Program-made: the position numbers and the translations under genes
Assembly: GCA_028829895.1 (NCBI GenBank)
Contig: CM054182.1
Span: 58,734,879-58,798,878 of the forward strand
Source: Sinotaia quadrata
Taxonomy: Eukaryota; Mollusca; Gastropoda; Architaenioglossa; Viviparidae
Length of the DNA: 64,000 nt
Direction of reading: 5' to 3'
Shown here: piece by piece, positions 46,336-60,078 of the stretch
How positions within the stretch are numbered: the first letter of the stretch is position 1
Layout: each line of letters begins with the position of its first letter
Notes under the pieces: generated by a model
What the model was told of the DNA's origin: nothing
Database searches by the model: none
The model's input: the letters and a program-made list of their open reading frames with translations, nothing else

Positions 46336-47425
46336 AGAGGACAAACATTCTAGTGAAGTATTTTTAAATCTTAAAATTTACCAGGAAGATTAGACGGAAA
46401 CTAGTCTCTAGATGCAAGCAATTAAAGTACAACCCTTACTAATGCTTCAACCTCCGTATTTTATTTCATTTCATTTTCAACAACATTTACAATGACATCA
46501 TTCGCATATAAATATAAACAGACACCCACACAGAACACAGGTTTTATTATTCCAATAATTATTTTGCCATGGCTTACCCAATTTGATTCATGACGTAAAT
46601 AAACTGAACTAAATATAAACATAAACAACTGTATAAGCAACTCCACAAATAAAACCGACGTCGTTTGAAAGTTGTCATTACATCTCAGAAAAATAGTGTT
46701 TTGATGTGCTGGTTTAAAATCATAACGATTATAGAAGAAGTGTATGTCATCTGCACAATTCTTCTCTTTGAATAACTTCATTAAAAAAAAAAACAACACC
46801 CACCCACCCTATTTGTTAGTCGACGCTTTGGATATCCCTAAATTGCACTAGTGTAAAAAATCACAAGGGAAGTAATACATGGTGAAACTTTGGGAATCTA
46901 GTGGTTATAGTTCTGTAGAAAACATAGTAAGATATATTTTCTCAATTTAATTATTAGATTATGTTATCAGTATTTCACAAACAAGTTTTGAAGATAAAAA
47001 TAAGAACAAATTGGAAATAAATAAAATGTTCAAAAATAACCATTCTAGAAATCTTAAATGTAATTTGCTTATTTTCTTTTAAATAATGAAATTTCTTATA
47101 AATTTAAAACCGTTCTGAATTGGCTTTGTCATTGCAATTAAGGCAAAATAATTCGGCAGAGGCAGTGTCCGGCAATTCATTGAATTGTTATTGTTACTGC
47201 AATTTACCAATCATGTCTGGCAGCAATGGACAAGAACAAAAAGAGATTTACCTGATTCGTAGATATTGTGATTTTAAGATGCAACATTAAAGCAGCAATA
47301 AATAACAGATAACATTTATTTTTTAAAAGAGCAAAACGAGTCGACAAGTTGTTTAGGATTCCATTTCTCATTAGGTAGGAACTGAATATGGTTTTCTGCA
47401 GTACGTTTTCTTTCTTCTTGTTTTC
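46336..47425. other. Intergenic sequence, no gene assigned
   Basis: A 112-codon minus-strand frame at 46461-46799 has hydrophobic runs but no recognised domain. Otherwise AT-rich unique DNA. Confidence 0.35.
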
Positions 47426-47428
47426 AGT

Positions 47429-47580
47429 AAGAAATGACGTCACTTTCGAGAGGAAAGGGGAGGGGAAGAAAAGGGGAAGAAATGACACATCACTTTCGTG
47501 AGGAAAGGGGAGGGGAAGAAATGGGTAAGAAATGACGTCACTTTCGAGAGGAAAGAGGAGGGAAGAAATGGGCAAGGAAA
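47429..47580. repeat. Purine-rich minisatellite, 48-50 bp x 3
   Basis: GAAATGACGTCACTTTCGAG then AGGAAAGGGGAGGGGAAG at 47431, 47479 and 47529. Contains a perfect CRE-like TGACGTCA in two of three copies, and multiple G4-tracts. Confidence 0.95.
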
Positions 47581-48690
47581 TGTCATTGGCGTCTTAACAA
47601 TCACAGTTCGACCTGTTCAAACTTCAAGCAAGCATCATTAGCAGCATCAGCAACAGTGACGGTTAAGGGTCTTAAATGAAACTTCCTTGTACGGACGTTT
47701 TTAATTTCAGATGTGCCATGATGGAAATATTTAATTCTATCTATCTACCTGTATCTCTGTTTTTCTATCAATGGAGTAGATAAGTAGATACAGTATTACA
47801 CTGACAAATGAAGGGTAGGGTGATAATTCGATCCAAATTTAGCAATGTGATTGATCCTCGCTTACATTTATAAAATAAGTTATTGTTGGGCTGAGCAATG
47901 CAACGTTTTAAAAAAAAACTTATGTTTAAATTTTATGTGAATAGATAGAAACTCTTTAATAGTAACTCCAGATTACAGCGTAAGGAACTTTAACGTAATT
48001 CGGCTCGACAAGTGCAGTGCTTTTCTCGGTAGCAATTTACAAGTCAGTTTAGCGTTTATAGGGTAGAGTTAAATGAACATATCTGAGCGGTCAGACGCTG
48101 CTCATCACCCTCTATTAAACATCGTCTATGACTGCATGACTGACTTCAGTGACTGACACAGAAGTTAACGTTGTTTCATGCTCGCGGGCACCATGTCATA
48201 GAGACGTAGTAAGTACTGTTGCCTAGTTACGCTTTGTTAATTTGTGCCCACTGTTTCTTCTTCACTTGTTTGGACTAAACAAAGATTGACGGGAGAATGA
48301 ACAGAGACTGAGCAGGTGCTCTAGATCGCTGTGGAGGCAAGTTGATTGAATACAGATCGAAAAGAGACTGAGCAGGTGAGACTGAGCAGGTGATAAGAGT
48401 TTTCTACGCTGCTGCTTAGCAAATAGTTTTAGAAGGCAGCAATCTTTGCCGTTAACTCTGTTTTCTCGAGCCAGCAAACTGTCAGCTTAGGTGATTGTCT
48501 TAGAAGGCGACAACCTTTATCGTTAGCTTAGATAGTTCTACAAAGATTGAGCAGGTGAGTTTTCGTTTAGGTATACCAAAGCTCGTCGATATTTCCTCTT
48601 TTTATTCTTGTAAAAGTGACTGTTGTCAGAATTAACGTTATGGCGATCCCCAAATCCTGTAACAGGTATGTAAGTAACTGACCAACCTCC
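47581..48690. other. Intergenic sequence, no gene assigned
   Basis: A small repeat of GAGACTGAGCAGGTG around 48305-48390 and a dispersed TTAGAAGGC-CAA-CTTT motif at 48430 and 48500. No gene recognised. Confidence 0.4.
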
Positions 48691-48691
48691 T

Positions 48692-49130
48692 CTTTAAAAA
48701 ATAAATGCCGGAAAGATGTTCTCTTTTGGCAAGAACTCAGCCTTCAAATGAAACAAGACTGCAACTTCCAAATAGGGACCGTTTAACAAAAATGAAGATT
48801 CAAATGAAACAAAGTGCAACTTCCAAACAATAACATCTGTCTGAAAAATAAGGCCTTTTAACAAGATTGTAGCCTTCATATGAAATAAAGCTGTCTACAG
48901 GAACCCTTTGCAAGAATGTAGCCTTCAAATGAAACAAAACTCTCTACAGGGACTCTTTAGTATGAATGTAGCCTTCAAATGAAACAAAACTATCTACATG
49001 GACTCTTTAGCAAGAATGTAGCCTTCAAACGAAACAAACTGCCTTAATATGGACCTTTAAGAAGAATACAGTCTTCAAGCGAAACATAACTGCCTTAAAG
49101 GGGCTTTAAGAAAAATGCAACCTTGAAACG
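48692..49130. repeat. Minisatellite, about 48 bp x 9
   Basis: GCCTTCAAATGAAACAAAAC then CTACAGGGACTCTTTAGCAA; moderately diverged at both ends. Confidence 0.93.
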
Positions 49131-50460
49131 AAAGAGAACAAATACACGTGTGTGTCTAAAATAATTCCCATCTTGCTTCATGCAGCACACATCTAGCGCA
49201 CTGTCATGGCATAACGCGCACAATTACGACCCACACACGTAGGAATACATCCACCCCATTTCTTGTATCGCCTTTAATCTAGTCTACCTTCAGTGTTGGC
49301 GCACAAAAACCGTGATGAGCTGTCAATAACATTTGCAGCATTTTTATCCATTCACAATCTTGCAATCCATTCTAAGTTAAGACCATCAGCAGCCTGATTA
49401 GAAACTCGAATATTGTAGCCTAACACAGATTCGATTCTATTAAGACATTCGCAGTCTCTCCCTCCGCAATCCCCGGATGTCTTATAAAATGAGGAGTGCT
49501 TTACAAATAAAAAAACTCTAAAAAGACATTATTGCATTTCGATGTAAATGTACCGACCCTAGCTCGCTGCCGTCAGTTCTCAACAATGACCTTGTATGGC
49601 GCATGCGCATTGTAGAGGCCCAATAGACTACCCTTTTGCATAACAACAGAACAGATCTTGACAGACACAAATCGCGATAATCCGGATACACTACGAAAGT
49701 ACCCTGATGGTTAGAGAAAACAAATACTGTGAATGCCACGTAATATCAACGCGCTATTCGCGTAAATGATGGGAATGTAAAACAATGGCTTGTTAAACGT
49801 CCTTGAAGAGTCTTCAGAACCGTAACTAATCTTTCTGTGTAGGAGGAATTCACATGAATCCTTTTTTCACGAATACCTGGCAAGTTTATTTATTGCGCTG
49901 TGAAATTTAAATTCCGATTAGTGCCCTCGTTGCTTAGATACGGTTACACTGGCTTGTAGGTTATTGGGGTATTAGGTTGAGGTCTATTAACAAATCTAAA
50001 AGGACGAACACTATCGTCTCCCTGGAAATAAGCAAAATAAAACTGATTTGATGCACTGGTGAACTCTCATAATGTGGGCGTACATGGAACTATTCAGTTA
50101 TTTAGCACAGTGTTTTTTTTTAAATTTAAATTTAACCAATAGTGAGTCTAGTGAGCATGAACTTCGCTGTATGGTAAATGTGAGTCCTTAATAAAAATAC
50201 AAACTTCTGACGTCAACAAATAGAACAAAGAGGTTTTATTAAAAAAAAAAAAGGAAAACGAAATCTGCATACTATATATCTAGCTTTTGATAATCCGAAG
50301 AAGTTTAAGAAAATAGTCCCTTTTCCTTGCTTTTGGAATCAAATCGAGTTCCTAATCTCACTTCACATCTTTTCCGTTCCCACGGGAAGTGAAGACATAT
50401 TGGTGTTGTGCGTGCATGTTTATGTGTGTTTATGCTTGCGTTCACAAGACGCTTAATATT
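49131..50460. other. Intergenic sequence, no gene assigned
   Basis: Unique DNA. A GCGCATGCGCATTGTAGAG word near 49600 matches the DR-B core. No gene recognised. Confidence 0.4.
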
Positions 50461-50464
50461 ATGA

Positions 50465-50754
50465 GGGGGGGGGGAGAGGAACAGAAAACTATTTGTCAGA
50501 GTCATGGGCAAGTTATCCCTATTTTAATAACTAAAGTTTATTCTTATTCGTTAATTATTTTTATTTGATGTTATACGTTTCTCTATGTTGGTGATTGCAA
50601 CACCGTATCACGCAAAACAGATTACTGGTGTGTTAAACAGATTACTGGTGTATTAAACAGATTACGGGCATGCTAAAAGGATAACGATCACTATAAATGG
50701 ATTATGAACTACGTACGAATGGTTGTAGAGTGGAGGCAAAGATGGGGGGGGGGG
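50465..50754. repeat. Two G homopolymers flanking a 20-bp x 4 array
   Basis: G10 at 50465-50474 and G11 at 50744-50754. Between them CAGATTACTGGTGTGTTAAA repeats about four times (50618-50690) with decay. Confidence 0.88.
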
Positions 50755-51763
50755 AATTGCTCAATCCTGATGCTCGATAACGTAGGTAGAGGTATGTTCC
50801 TGCCAATGACGTGTGTATTTATAGAAATAACGGGAGAATTGAATTAGAAATTCATTCATGACGAGATGACGCCTAACTTGCAGAGGCTGCATTTATTACG
50901 TGAAATGAAGGATAAACCCGCCAGTTGTTCAGATAAGGTAACATATCAAATTCTTAATAATTATTAAATATATTTTATTAAGAATATTAAAGTATAATCT
51001 TGTATTTTTCTTATTGTGATTTGTACAAATTGTTGCCATTTTCTCACGACGTTGTGACCAGAGAATGGAGTGAAATCAAATTTAAATGAATGTTCCATAA
51101 TTTGTAATGATTTGGAATTCCTGAGATGTATGACGATATTGTGGCATGCCATTTTAGCTCCACTGGAGTAAAAATTAATTGTGATGATTGTAAACCACAT
51201 GTGCACGTTTGAACATTTCTATTTGTTGTAATAATCATAACCCACATGTGAGTGGTGATATATTTCTATTTCTAACTGTAACATGCACGTGAGTGATTCA
51301 GACGTTTTCTAGTTTCACGATGGAGTCGAATTATAATGAAATACCTATTGTCTGTGCCACCTAACGTATGGATCAGCGAATTATAGGCTAATCGATGATA
51401 GAAATATTAATTATTGTTTCAGAGTTGGGTTTCATGTTTATGTTCCTGGTTCTAAGGTTATTGAGCTAAGAACCTAATGTTGAGGTGCGCTAGTCATGTG
51501 ACATGAGTTATGTCAGCCAGAACACTCAGCGACGAACTGTCAGATGTGAAAATTGCCAGAGGGACTTATGATGGAAAGATAAGTGCGCATCTGATGAACT
51601 CTTAGATCAGAAATTCGTGTTATGATCTGTATGAACTTTATGGACAGAACAGGTGGTCAGGTTGACCATTCGTATTTGTATGCAATAACTGATTGACTCA
51701 CTATTTTGTTAAATATTAAAAGTTTATATTTTGTTATCATAATAACTGTAATTGACTAATTAT

Positions 51764-51795
<32 letters not shown>

Positions 51796-52100
51796 AAAGG
51801 AGTGGGCTGGGGGCAGAGCTGTATGAGTGATTTGTGTGTGCATAATTAGTCGTATTAAGAAAACGTGTCCAATCCGTGCATTTTTACACTAACTCATCTG
51901 TCACTACAGTTATTGTCTGAGTCGAAAATAATTAACTTGCAGAGACTGAAGGGTGTGACTGGCAAACAGTCTGTCGTCAGCATAGGTGTAATGTTAAAAA
52001 TAACAACTTTTAAATCCTCATGTTGAGACAGGGTCTATAAATAAATACTGGTATGTAACACTATTCAACAGCTGCAAAATTCATCTGAACAATTATACGA
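50755..52100. other. Intergenic sequence with a (GA)15 tract at 51765-51794
   Basis: 51180-51290 has loosely repeated CCACATGTG and ATTTCTATTT words. No gene recognised. Confidence 0.45.
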
Positions 52101-52115
52101 ACATAAAAAACATAT

Positions 52116-52190
52116 ACACGCATGCAAGCACACGCACGCACACACACACACACACACACGCACGCACATACACGTGCGCGTACACAGATA
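52116..52190. repeat. (CA)n/(CG)-mixed microsatellite
   Basis: CA run interrupted by CGCACGCA, CATACACG and GTGCGCGTA. Confidence 0.9.
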
Positions 52191-52364
52191 TCAGGTGATG
52201 ATGACCATTGTGGCAAACACTGAGGTCTTTCCATTGTTGCAAGAGGTCATCAGTTGAAAATAGTCTGAGATATTTCAAATAAATATACAACTGCAAAGAA
52301 TTATGAAAAAAAGAAATTTCATAAATGATGTTTGCGTACTGAACGCTGCAAATGTATGATTTCC

Positions 52365-52497
52365 AACTTTTTCCTAGGAAGGAAAGAATGGTCTGGTTTT
52401 TGCCTAGGAAGGAAAGAGTGGTCTGGTTTTTGCCTAGGAAGGAAAGAATGGTCTAGTTTTTGCCTAGGAAGGAAAGAATGGTCTGGTTTTTGCCGTT
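52365..52497. repeat. Minisatellite, 30 bp x 4
   Basis: GCCTAGGAAGGAAAGAATGG then TCTGGTTTTT; 30 bp gives an open 10-residue repeat frame. Confidence 0.97.
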
Positions 52498-52499
52498 CC

Positions 52500-53905
52500 C
52501 GGTCATCGTCGAAAAGTAAACCGTGGTCTGCCGAGCTGACAAAAGACTGCTTACGGTGCTAGTTCCAAGATTTCCCTGTTCCTTTTTTATTTTATTTTTT
52601 TGCTTAAAAACAGTATATTAGAGGTAGTAGGCTAGTGAAGTAGAATGGTAAACGCAGTCTTGGCAGTGGCAGTAGTAGTATCAATAAATATGAAAGAAGT
52701 AGCAGATTATAGTAACTACAGTGACAGCAACAACAACCCGCAATACTATTTTCGACTCTAATTACTATTACTGCTACCACTACTTGCAATGCTAATATTT
52801 TTCATACTTTTTCATACTTCTGTACTGGAGTCTGTTTACCATTACTGATACCACTATTTACAATACTAATACTTTTCATACTTCCTACTGTTATTTAAAG
52901 GCTACTTCATTTACTCTAACTACTATTCTAAAAATAGAACAAGCACGAAATAATACGTTCGCATTCAGTTAATGAGAAATACGCAGGAAGATTATAATAA
53001 TTTAAATATATTAAAATTAGTCAAAGCCACAGAGAGATGACTAAGATAATTATGATAATTCTGACGATGACATTTAATAATTACAGCCATAATTACTCTC
53101 GTTGCAGCAAAAACAACAGCCATACCAAATGATGACAATGAATGATCTGTGATTTAATTAATAATTGTTCTGACCTAGCTATTACGAAAAGTACTATAAA
53201 ATAATTTTACTTTAAAATATGTGCCCAAGCACTTGATTTATACGTGTGAAACTAAAGCACAATCTAGAAACAACCGCCGCCATTTTATTTTCAACATACA
53301 GGACAGACTGCCCTCACCTCGCTTGAAATCGATGGGTAATCGGATTGAAGACCGTTGCTTTTAGTTCTTTTTTTTTTTTTGGCGAACAGAAGACGGCAGA
53401 TTTTTGAGTGCCACCAGAGAATTCCAGCTGTCGGAGTGTCTAAGTTCAAGAATCTCACTGTTCCTTTACTGTCATCCTAAAAGATCAAGGCCGGGAAGAC
53501 TGATTTAAATCCAACACTGACAGGTAACTGATGATCTCACATCTGGAAGAGAAAGCTTCGGGTATATTTGAAAGACGTCGACAGTTAATTTATAATACTG
53601 TCATTGCTGTTTAAAAAGTGAATTATTGTAAGAGATAGTTGAGGTAAAGATACAGATATAAAATTGTCATAGTGAAACATGAATGGATTATTCAGGCATA
53701 GAAAGAGATAGTTACTGATTTCATAGAAAATGGTTGATAAGAGTTCATTGAGGCATTACTTTAAACACTCGAGGTCTGTGTGGTATAGATGTGACTGAAT
53801 GCAACTATAGATGTTGGTTTTGTCTGCTACATTTATTCTAATGCAGTTCGTGTATGTATACAATCATAAAACAAACACGATTGGTTACTCACCAGAAACA
53901 TTGAT
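52500..53905. other. Intergenic sequence, no gene assigned
   Basis: 52740-52900 shows weak repetition of CTACCACTACTTGCAATACT and TTTTTCATACTT. Otherwise unique, AT-rich. Confidence 0.4.
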
Positions 53906-53908
53906 AAA

Positions 53909-54133
<225 letters not shown>

Positions 54134-54159
54134 GTAGGTTCCTGTGAAGGTTCCCCAAG

Positions 54160-54545
54160 GTTCAGTGAACTAATAATTAATTTACAAATATTAATATAAT
54201 AATCCACTTTTCGACCAGGTTTTCGTCTTTTGCAGTCTGGGAGACTACGTCAAGCCCTAGAATCTACAATTAAACTAATTGTTCTCCTCTTCTAGGTGTT
54301 ACTCGTCCAGAGTGAAATGCAATCCTGTTAATTAATATTAATTAGGTATTACAGCATTCTCACTCTTGCCCGACACATAATCCCATACCAGTTTGAGGGA
54401 TTTCTTCCCTAAGGCATGTATGACTGACTTTTAGATTACTTATGTTTGGCAGTCCCCACCCTGAAACCTACATACTTCCTTTAGCAATTAACTTAGCCAA
54501 AGTGGGAAGAACAAATAAACAATTTTATTAACTATACATATAACC
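54160..54545 (+). mobile_element. Dispersed repeat DR-A, copy 3
   Basis: CGACACATAAT, a TTTCTTCC-like block, AGTCCCCACCC and GAAGAACAAATAA match the same blocks of copy 1 in order and with similar spacing. The copy begins right after a GATA microsatellite. The sequence to about 57300 is unusually free of tandem repeats and ends near GTCACACATCGTCACACTG, so the whole 3.1 kb may be one longer element, but this is not shown. Confidence 0.65.
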
Positions 54546-57300
54546 AAATAATTAACAAAATCATTTATACACTATTTACAAGCGGATCAAAAGTATACAT
54601 TAGTTTTTGATAAATACAATTAAATCTCTTCAATTTAAATTGTTCATTGTCTTTTTAGTTCGTATCAAAACCTAATGCACTAAATCTCTACTAAACGTTT
54701 ACATTACAATATTAGAAATAGGAAAATAGAAAAGCATAGAAAGACATTACAACATGGAGCTGAGAGCTGGACACGTATTCACCTGATTGTTTGTGTTCGT
54801 CAATGTGGACTCGTCGCTGAAGCTGCCAGGCGCGAAGCAATGCAGATGCTGGTAGGCGGCCACTCAGTTCGTTAATGACGCACAAAGGTTCGAACCACAC
54901 ATATGAATTGAGCAGTCCTCACTCTCACTAGTTCAATACCGTTACAAGTATTCAATCACTAGAACAACACGGGAGTCGCAGATAAATGGCTGGTTACGTC
55001 ATGGCATCCTCTGCTGTTCTCCCTCTGGCAAGTCTGGAGTTCTGGAAGTGCAGACATCATACATACACACGCTGCGCCTTCCAATATTGGTTCTCAACCA
55101 ATTCGTAGACGAACTCGTTACCTCAACTTAGTAACAGAATTCAATGGTCCCTTGACTTTACAGCTGTACACTCATAACTGTAGGGTTTCGGCAGTCGCTG
55201 CATATGCTCGTAGCAAAATACTGGAATAGTACTTGAAGATGGTAACATGCAATCATCATTAGAAGACTTGAACTCGAATCCACCCTCGAACTCGTAGTTC
55301 AAACAAGACTTGATTAACTTGACTCAAGATATTTGTTAACGTTATGAGAGAGAAAGCAACGGAATAGATTTAATTAATGTTGTTAGGAGAGAGCTGACAC
55401 AAGCATTGATTTATTCTACAGTGCTCCAAACCAGCTATGGCTTAAAGTCAAGCCTTACTACAAGTTGAAACTGTAGGTAGAACACTGCAGGTTGAAACTA
55501 CAGAAGAAACTGCAGTTTGAAACTACAGAAGTTACAGGAGTAACACCACAACAAAATATCTACTTTTCCAATTTTTAGTTGCTTCTAGAATTTACATAAA
55601 TATTTCTTTCTGCCTGTTACGTTTCCAGTATTTATTTAAAGACCCTGCTTAGGAAATTATAGAAACTTAATTTACTATTTAAATTAATTCCCTCTCGTTT
55701 AACCTAAACAGACTGGTTGCTCAAATCATCATTCGACTAAATTAAAAATGCATCTTTGTAGTCTAGATCACAGATTTACGAAACTGATAATTTGCGTACA
55801 TTAGCTAGATTGGAAATCGTTAAAAACTCTCTTAGATTCATATGCATTCATTACGTCATTCGTTTAGCTCAGACAGCCCCCATCCAATCCCATTTGGTCT
55901 ATATGCATACAATTTACTACAAAAAGAGGTTCTTAACAAGATGAAATAGATTTAATAAGTTTAACAATTAACAGCAACGATTAATTACGATCACGACGTC
56001 TTAATTCTACACAGCGTTGTTCTCTCATTTTACCGTCTTTGTTAAAAGTTATCTTGCCAAATAGTCATTTGATTCTGGACCCTAGTAGATATACTTAACT
56101 ACACTCTAGGTCGCATGTGGGGTTCAACTGGTTAGAACTGGTCCACATCCTTTGGCTCATCGTCAGTACTGCATAGCATAACAGTCAATCGTCCACTCAA
56201 TTACTGCATCGCTAATGTACTTGCGACGAATCGTTAACCGTAGTTAACACGAGGTACTTCTGCATAGTTCACGTATGGGTCATGAAGACACCCGAGTCGG
56301 TGTACGACTCAAGAAGTACGAAGGTAGAGAGGAGTAACATAAGAAGAACCCGGCTGAAACAAAGGATTTGGGCTCTGTAACTATTTGCGTGTATATTCGC
56401 AAAACCCAAGCACATGTTTCTTTGTTTAAGGTTCTGAATTTAGAATCTTTGACTATCGTGTCGTTTACAATTCAAATATGGTTATATTTAAATATACATT
56501 GTGGTTCACGTGTGTGTTACATATAACGTTACACGAACGTATGAATTCTCAAATATTTACAGCATTAAAAATTGGAATTCACACAAAGGATTAATTCAAA
56601 ATGAAGCATGAATGCTTTACAATTTTACACGAAAAATTATATGCAAGAACAATTTGAATTACAAAGAAGAATTCACCACGTGCACAGACATACTGGCGGC
56701 ACTAGTGAATTTAAGATTTATATAAATTAAAGATAAGAAAAAGTTACAATAATTTATATACAATAACTTTTAGATTTGTCCCTTTACATCGAAACACGTG
56801 CTTTGGCTAAAATAGCGCTAAGCTGCACAAAATACATACATCAATTCAATTACAAAATACAATCAATAAATGCAATAGATACTGTAAGAAGTAGACGTGT
56901 TATTGTTACCTCTTCAAAGTAGATTTTACTGCTCTAGCGCGGGTTCATCTTTCTCTCTTACGACTCTGGTATGGCGGCGGGACGGAGCTAATGTTAAAGC
57001 TGCCTTGTATGTCTGCCGGTCTGGGAGTGAGTGAGTGTTTTTGCGCCTTATGATCGTTTTTATGAAACTGCATTGAACGCATCACGTGACCGCTCACGTG
57101 GTATGTTGTTGATCTCGAAGGTGCTGGACACTGGCCTAAAGTTATGCAACAATCCGACCTTGCTAGAAGCCTCTAGATACTGATGCATCACGGGTGAATT
57201 TCAACAAAGGTCCGTTCAAAATTTTAATTTTGAAACGAGCAATTGGGTCACGAGGTCATGACACAGAATTTGTCACACATCGTCACACTGCCCTCATGTT
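54546..57300. other. Repeat-free 2.8 kb after DR-A copy 3; possible body of one long element
   Basis: No tandem array over 2.8 kb, which is exceptional here. It ends near GTCACACATCGTCACACTG, whose CGTCACA mirrors the TGTGACG start of DR-A copies 1 and 4. No reading frame with a recognisable domain. Confidence 0.35.
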
Positions 57301-57374
57301 CAAAGCTGTTCAAGGACTATTGACAGAGGAATAATGGCATGCTACACCAATGGTAATTGCAATACTTCAAAGCT

Positions 57375-57505
57375 GTGAATAATTAAATAAAATAAAATAA
57401 TTAAATTAAATAAAATAATTAAATAAAATAAAATAATTAAATAAAATAAAATAATTAAATTAAATAAAATAATTAAATTAAATTAAATAATTAAATAAAA
57501 TACCA
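57375..57505. repeat. (AATTAAATAAAATAA)-type AT array
   Basis: Alternating AATAATTAAAT and AAAATAAAAT units over about 130 bp. Confidence 0.93.
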
Positions 57506-58460
57506 AAACAAAACGAGAATGACGTAGGCACTACCCTACATAATTTTTTTTTTGAAATATTTCTTACAATTTATGCATCATCAAACACAAGACAAAAATT
57601 CGAAATGTTACTTTAATAATCAGCGAACTATCATCATTAACCGACATTACCACCACCACCCACAAATAATTACTACTAAATATCTAAGTAAAATTTCAAA
57701 AATGATATGAATGTAAATACAAGTCGAACATTTCTTAAATTTTTCTCTTGTATGATGAGCGTTTAGTCAGTGGAAGCAATAAAAGATATTTGGTCAAATA
57801 TCTTGAAAGCAGGGAATGGTGGAAAATAAATTCCTCGCCAAAGTAGTTCATCAGTAGTGGTTAGCTCATTCAGAGAAGAAAAAAATACCTTAGAAATCCG
57901 GAGATAGTTGTACAGAGTTATGGAGATGAAAGAAATAGGTCGGGTTCATCTAATAGTTTCCATTTCTTGACGAGAGGCACTTCTGAACAAGTCTGCGAAA
58001 AAAGATTTCAGCAGAAAGGACTTGCAAAGAAATCGTTCCTCGCAATTAACGAGTGAATAAAGGTGAATTCTGGGGATGGGGTTGGGGCGGTGAAGTGGCT
58101 CTCTTAGCTTGACTTACGAGCTCGTAAGTTTGCTAGTGTCATTTAGAGCACTATTTCTACATTTATGAGTAGAACAGAGTAGACAAGTGACACTTACAGC
58201 GTGCCATAGTTACGAGAGCTTTGCCCCATCAATTACAATAACTCCCCTAAGTGCTGGTCGTGAAATAATTCTTCTAAAGGGCGTCCCGTGCTTTGCACAC
58301 GTACATTTATTTTTATCTACCCGTAATTGAACGTGGCCCGTTTCTATATGACAGTTGCGTGAAATGGCGATCCAGATTCACGTTGCTTTAAGATTTTTCG
58401 CTTGTGAAACGTTTTAGAAGGTAATGGACAACATTTTTCTTTTTTTGTTTTACACTAGAC
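57506..58460. other. Intergenic sequence, no feature seen
   Basis: Unique DNA; no gene recognised. Confidence 0.4.
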
Positions 58461-58464
58461 GAAA

Positions 58465-58592
58465 GAACACCTAACATATCAGTTATTCTATATCTAGATG
58501 AAAGAACACCTAAACATATATCAGTTATTCTATATCTAGATGAAAGAACACCTAAACATATATCAGTTATTCTATATCTAGATGAGTATATT
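58465..58592. repeat. Minisatellite, about 44 bp x 3
   Basis: GATGAAAGAACACCTAAACA then TATATCAGTTATTCTATATC. Confidence 0.95.
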
Positions 58593-59212
58593 ACCCGTAC
58601 ATATATGCCAGTTATGGATTTTAACTAGGTGAAAAACACTCTTTAGGAGTTAGATGTTTGATTTAAAAAAAAAAACAATGTGATCAATTAATACTCTAAC
58701 ATGTCAGTCAATACGACTTCACATTCAGTAATTAGATCACGTGTTCTGCAGTTGTTTAATAATTGGACGTTAACAAGTACTTTGGCTCCCGAATTCTTAA
58801 TACCAATCACGATAAACATATAGACGATATTGAATATTTAATATGAAGCACACACACTATCACACGTTAAGAGATTTTTTTACTTATTAAAAACGAACGT
58901 AGGAAACGGTTAATGATGCAAGTTTAAGGATAAAATGTATAAGACTTGTATGGACTGATAATTTATAACTTGTGTAAAGTTCTGATTTCTAGTTTCTTTC
59001 AGTTTGCTGAAAACTGGCCCGTGATGAACGTCTTCGTTGACTGCTGACATCTAGCGGCCGTGGCCTCTACTTTCCTCTGGTTTGTCAGAAATGGTACTGT
59101 TCGGTTGCAGCATTAAGATGCAGTGTTTAGCGTGATTTAAGACAGTGAAGAAATTAATATATCAATGATACAGCATACAAGAGCGATGAAAGAAACATAA
59201 CTCTTCCCTAAG
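58593..59212. other. Intergenic sequence, no feature seen
   Basis: Unique DNA; no gene recognised. Confidence 0.4.
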
Positions 59213-59214
59213 TT

Positions 59215-59400
59215 TCAAGTGGGATGATAGTAGGTTTTCAACTAATTTTTAACTTAAGACAGAATACAAATAGATTTTTAACTCATTTGGCATGACGTCA
59301 ATTTTTAACTTGAGAAAAACAAGAATTAAAAATAGGTTTTCAAATCATTTGGAATGACGTCATTTTTAACTTGAGAAAGACGAGACTAAAAGAAGACGTA
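59215..59400. repeat. Imperfect tandem repeat, about 60 bp x 3
   Basis: CATTTGGAATGACGTCATTT then TTAACTTGAGAAAGAC, with a less similar first copy. Two copies carry TGACGTCA or its one-base variant. Confidence 0.8.
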
Positions 59401-59975
59401 CAACAGTTCCCAATAAGATTGAATAGAAGGAAATAGGTCTGATGAATTTTATATATAATTAAATACTTACACTAAACCTGTCTGACCCTCTCTCGGCAAG
59501 AATTCGAGAAATGGTTTCTAGCTATTAAATTCTAAAATAATCTTTTTTACAAGTTCTGGTCTGGAAAAGTAATCCGTATGTCTGATTTCTATGGCATCGA
59601 AAATGACAGCTATTTAGCACATTTTGACGCGATAGCGCATACGTACGCAGACCGGTCCAATGGTCTAGTCACGTGATCAGTAACTAAATGTTCGGTCAAG
59701 TATTGTAACTGACCTACCGTGACTTGGCCAAGTTATGTAAATACTGGCACAGTTCGCTCAAAGGCCAGTTATAAGATTGTCTGGACTCGTGGATATAGCA
59801 TTGCTTTAATTAAAAAGGTGAAAGGGCACGGCCTTTGTCTAAATGCATCAGTGGCTTGTTCTCTTATATCAAGTGATATGTTAATTATGCGGAGACTCCC
59901 GATCATCGCAGTGTGATGGGTCATCTGTTTAGATGTATGCAAAGCAAATTAGCACTTTTCGACAAACATCTCATT
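59401..59975. other. Intergenic sequence, no feature seen
   Basis: Unique DNA; no gene recognised. Confidence 0.35.
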
Positions 59976-59977
59976 TT

Positions 59978-60078
59978 GCCGCTATATGTGGTTATGATAG
60001 AGTGACTATATGTGGTTATGATAGAGTGACTATATGTGGTTATAATAGAGTGACTATATGTGGTTATGATAGAGTGGC
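59978..60078. repeat. Minisatellite, 24 bp x 4
   Basis: TATATGTGGTTATGATAGAG then TGAC. Confidence 0.97.

Noticed and set aside
54885..54897. GGTTCGAACC resembling a tRNA B-box
   Set aside because: A near-palindrome with no A-box or cloverleaf on either strand.
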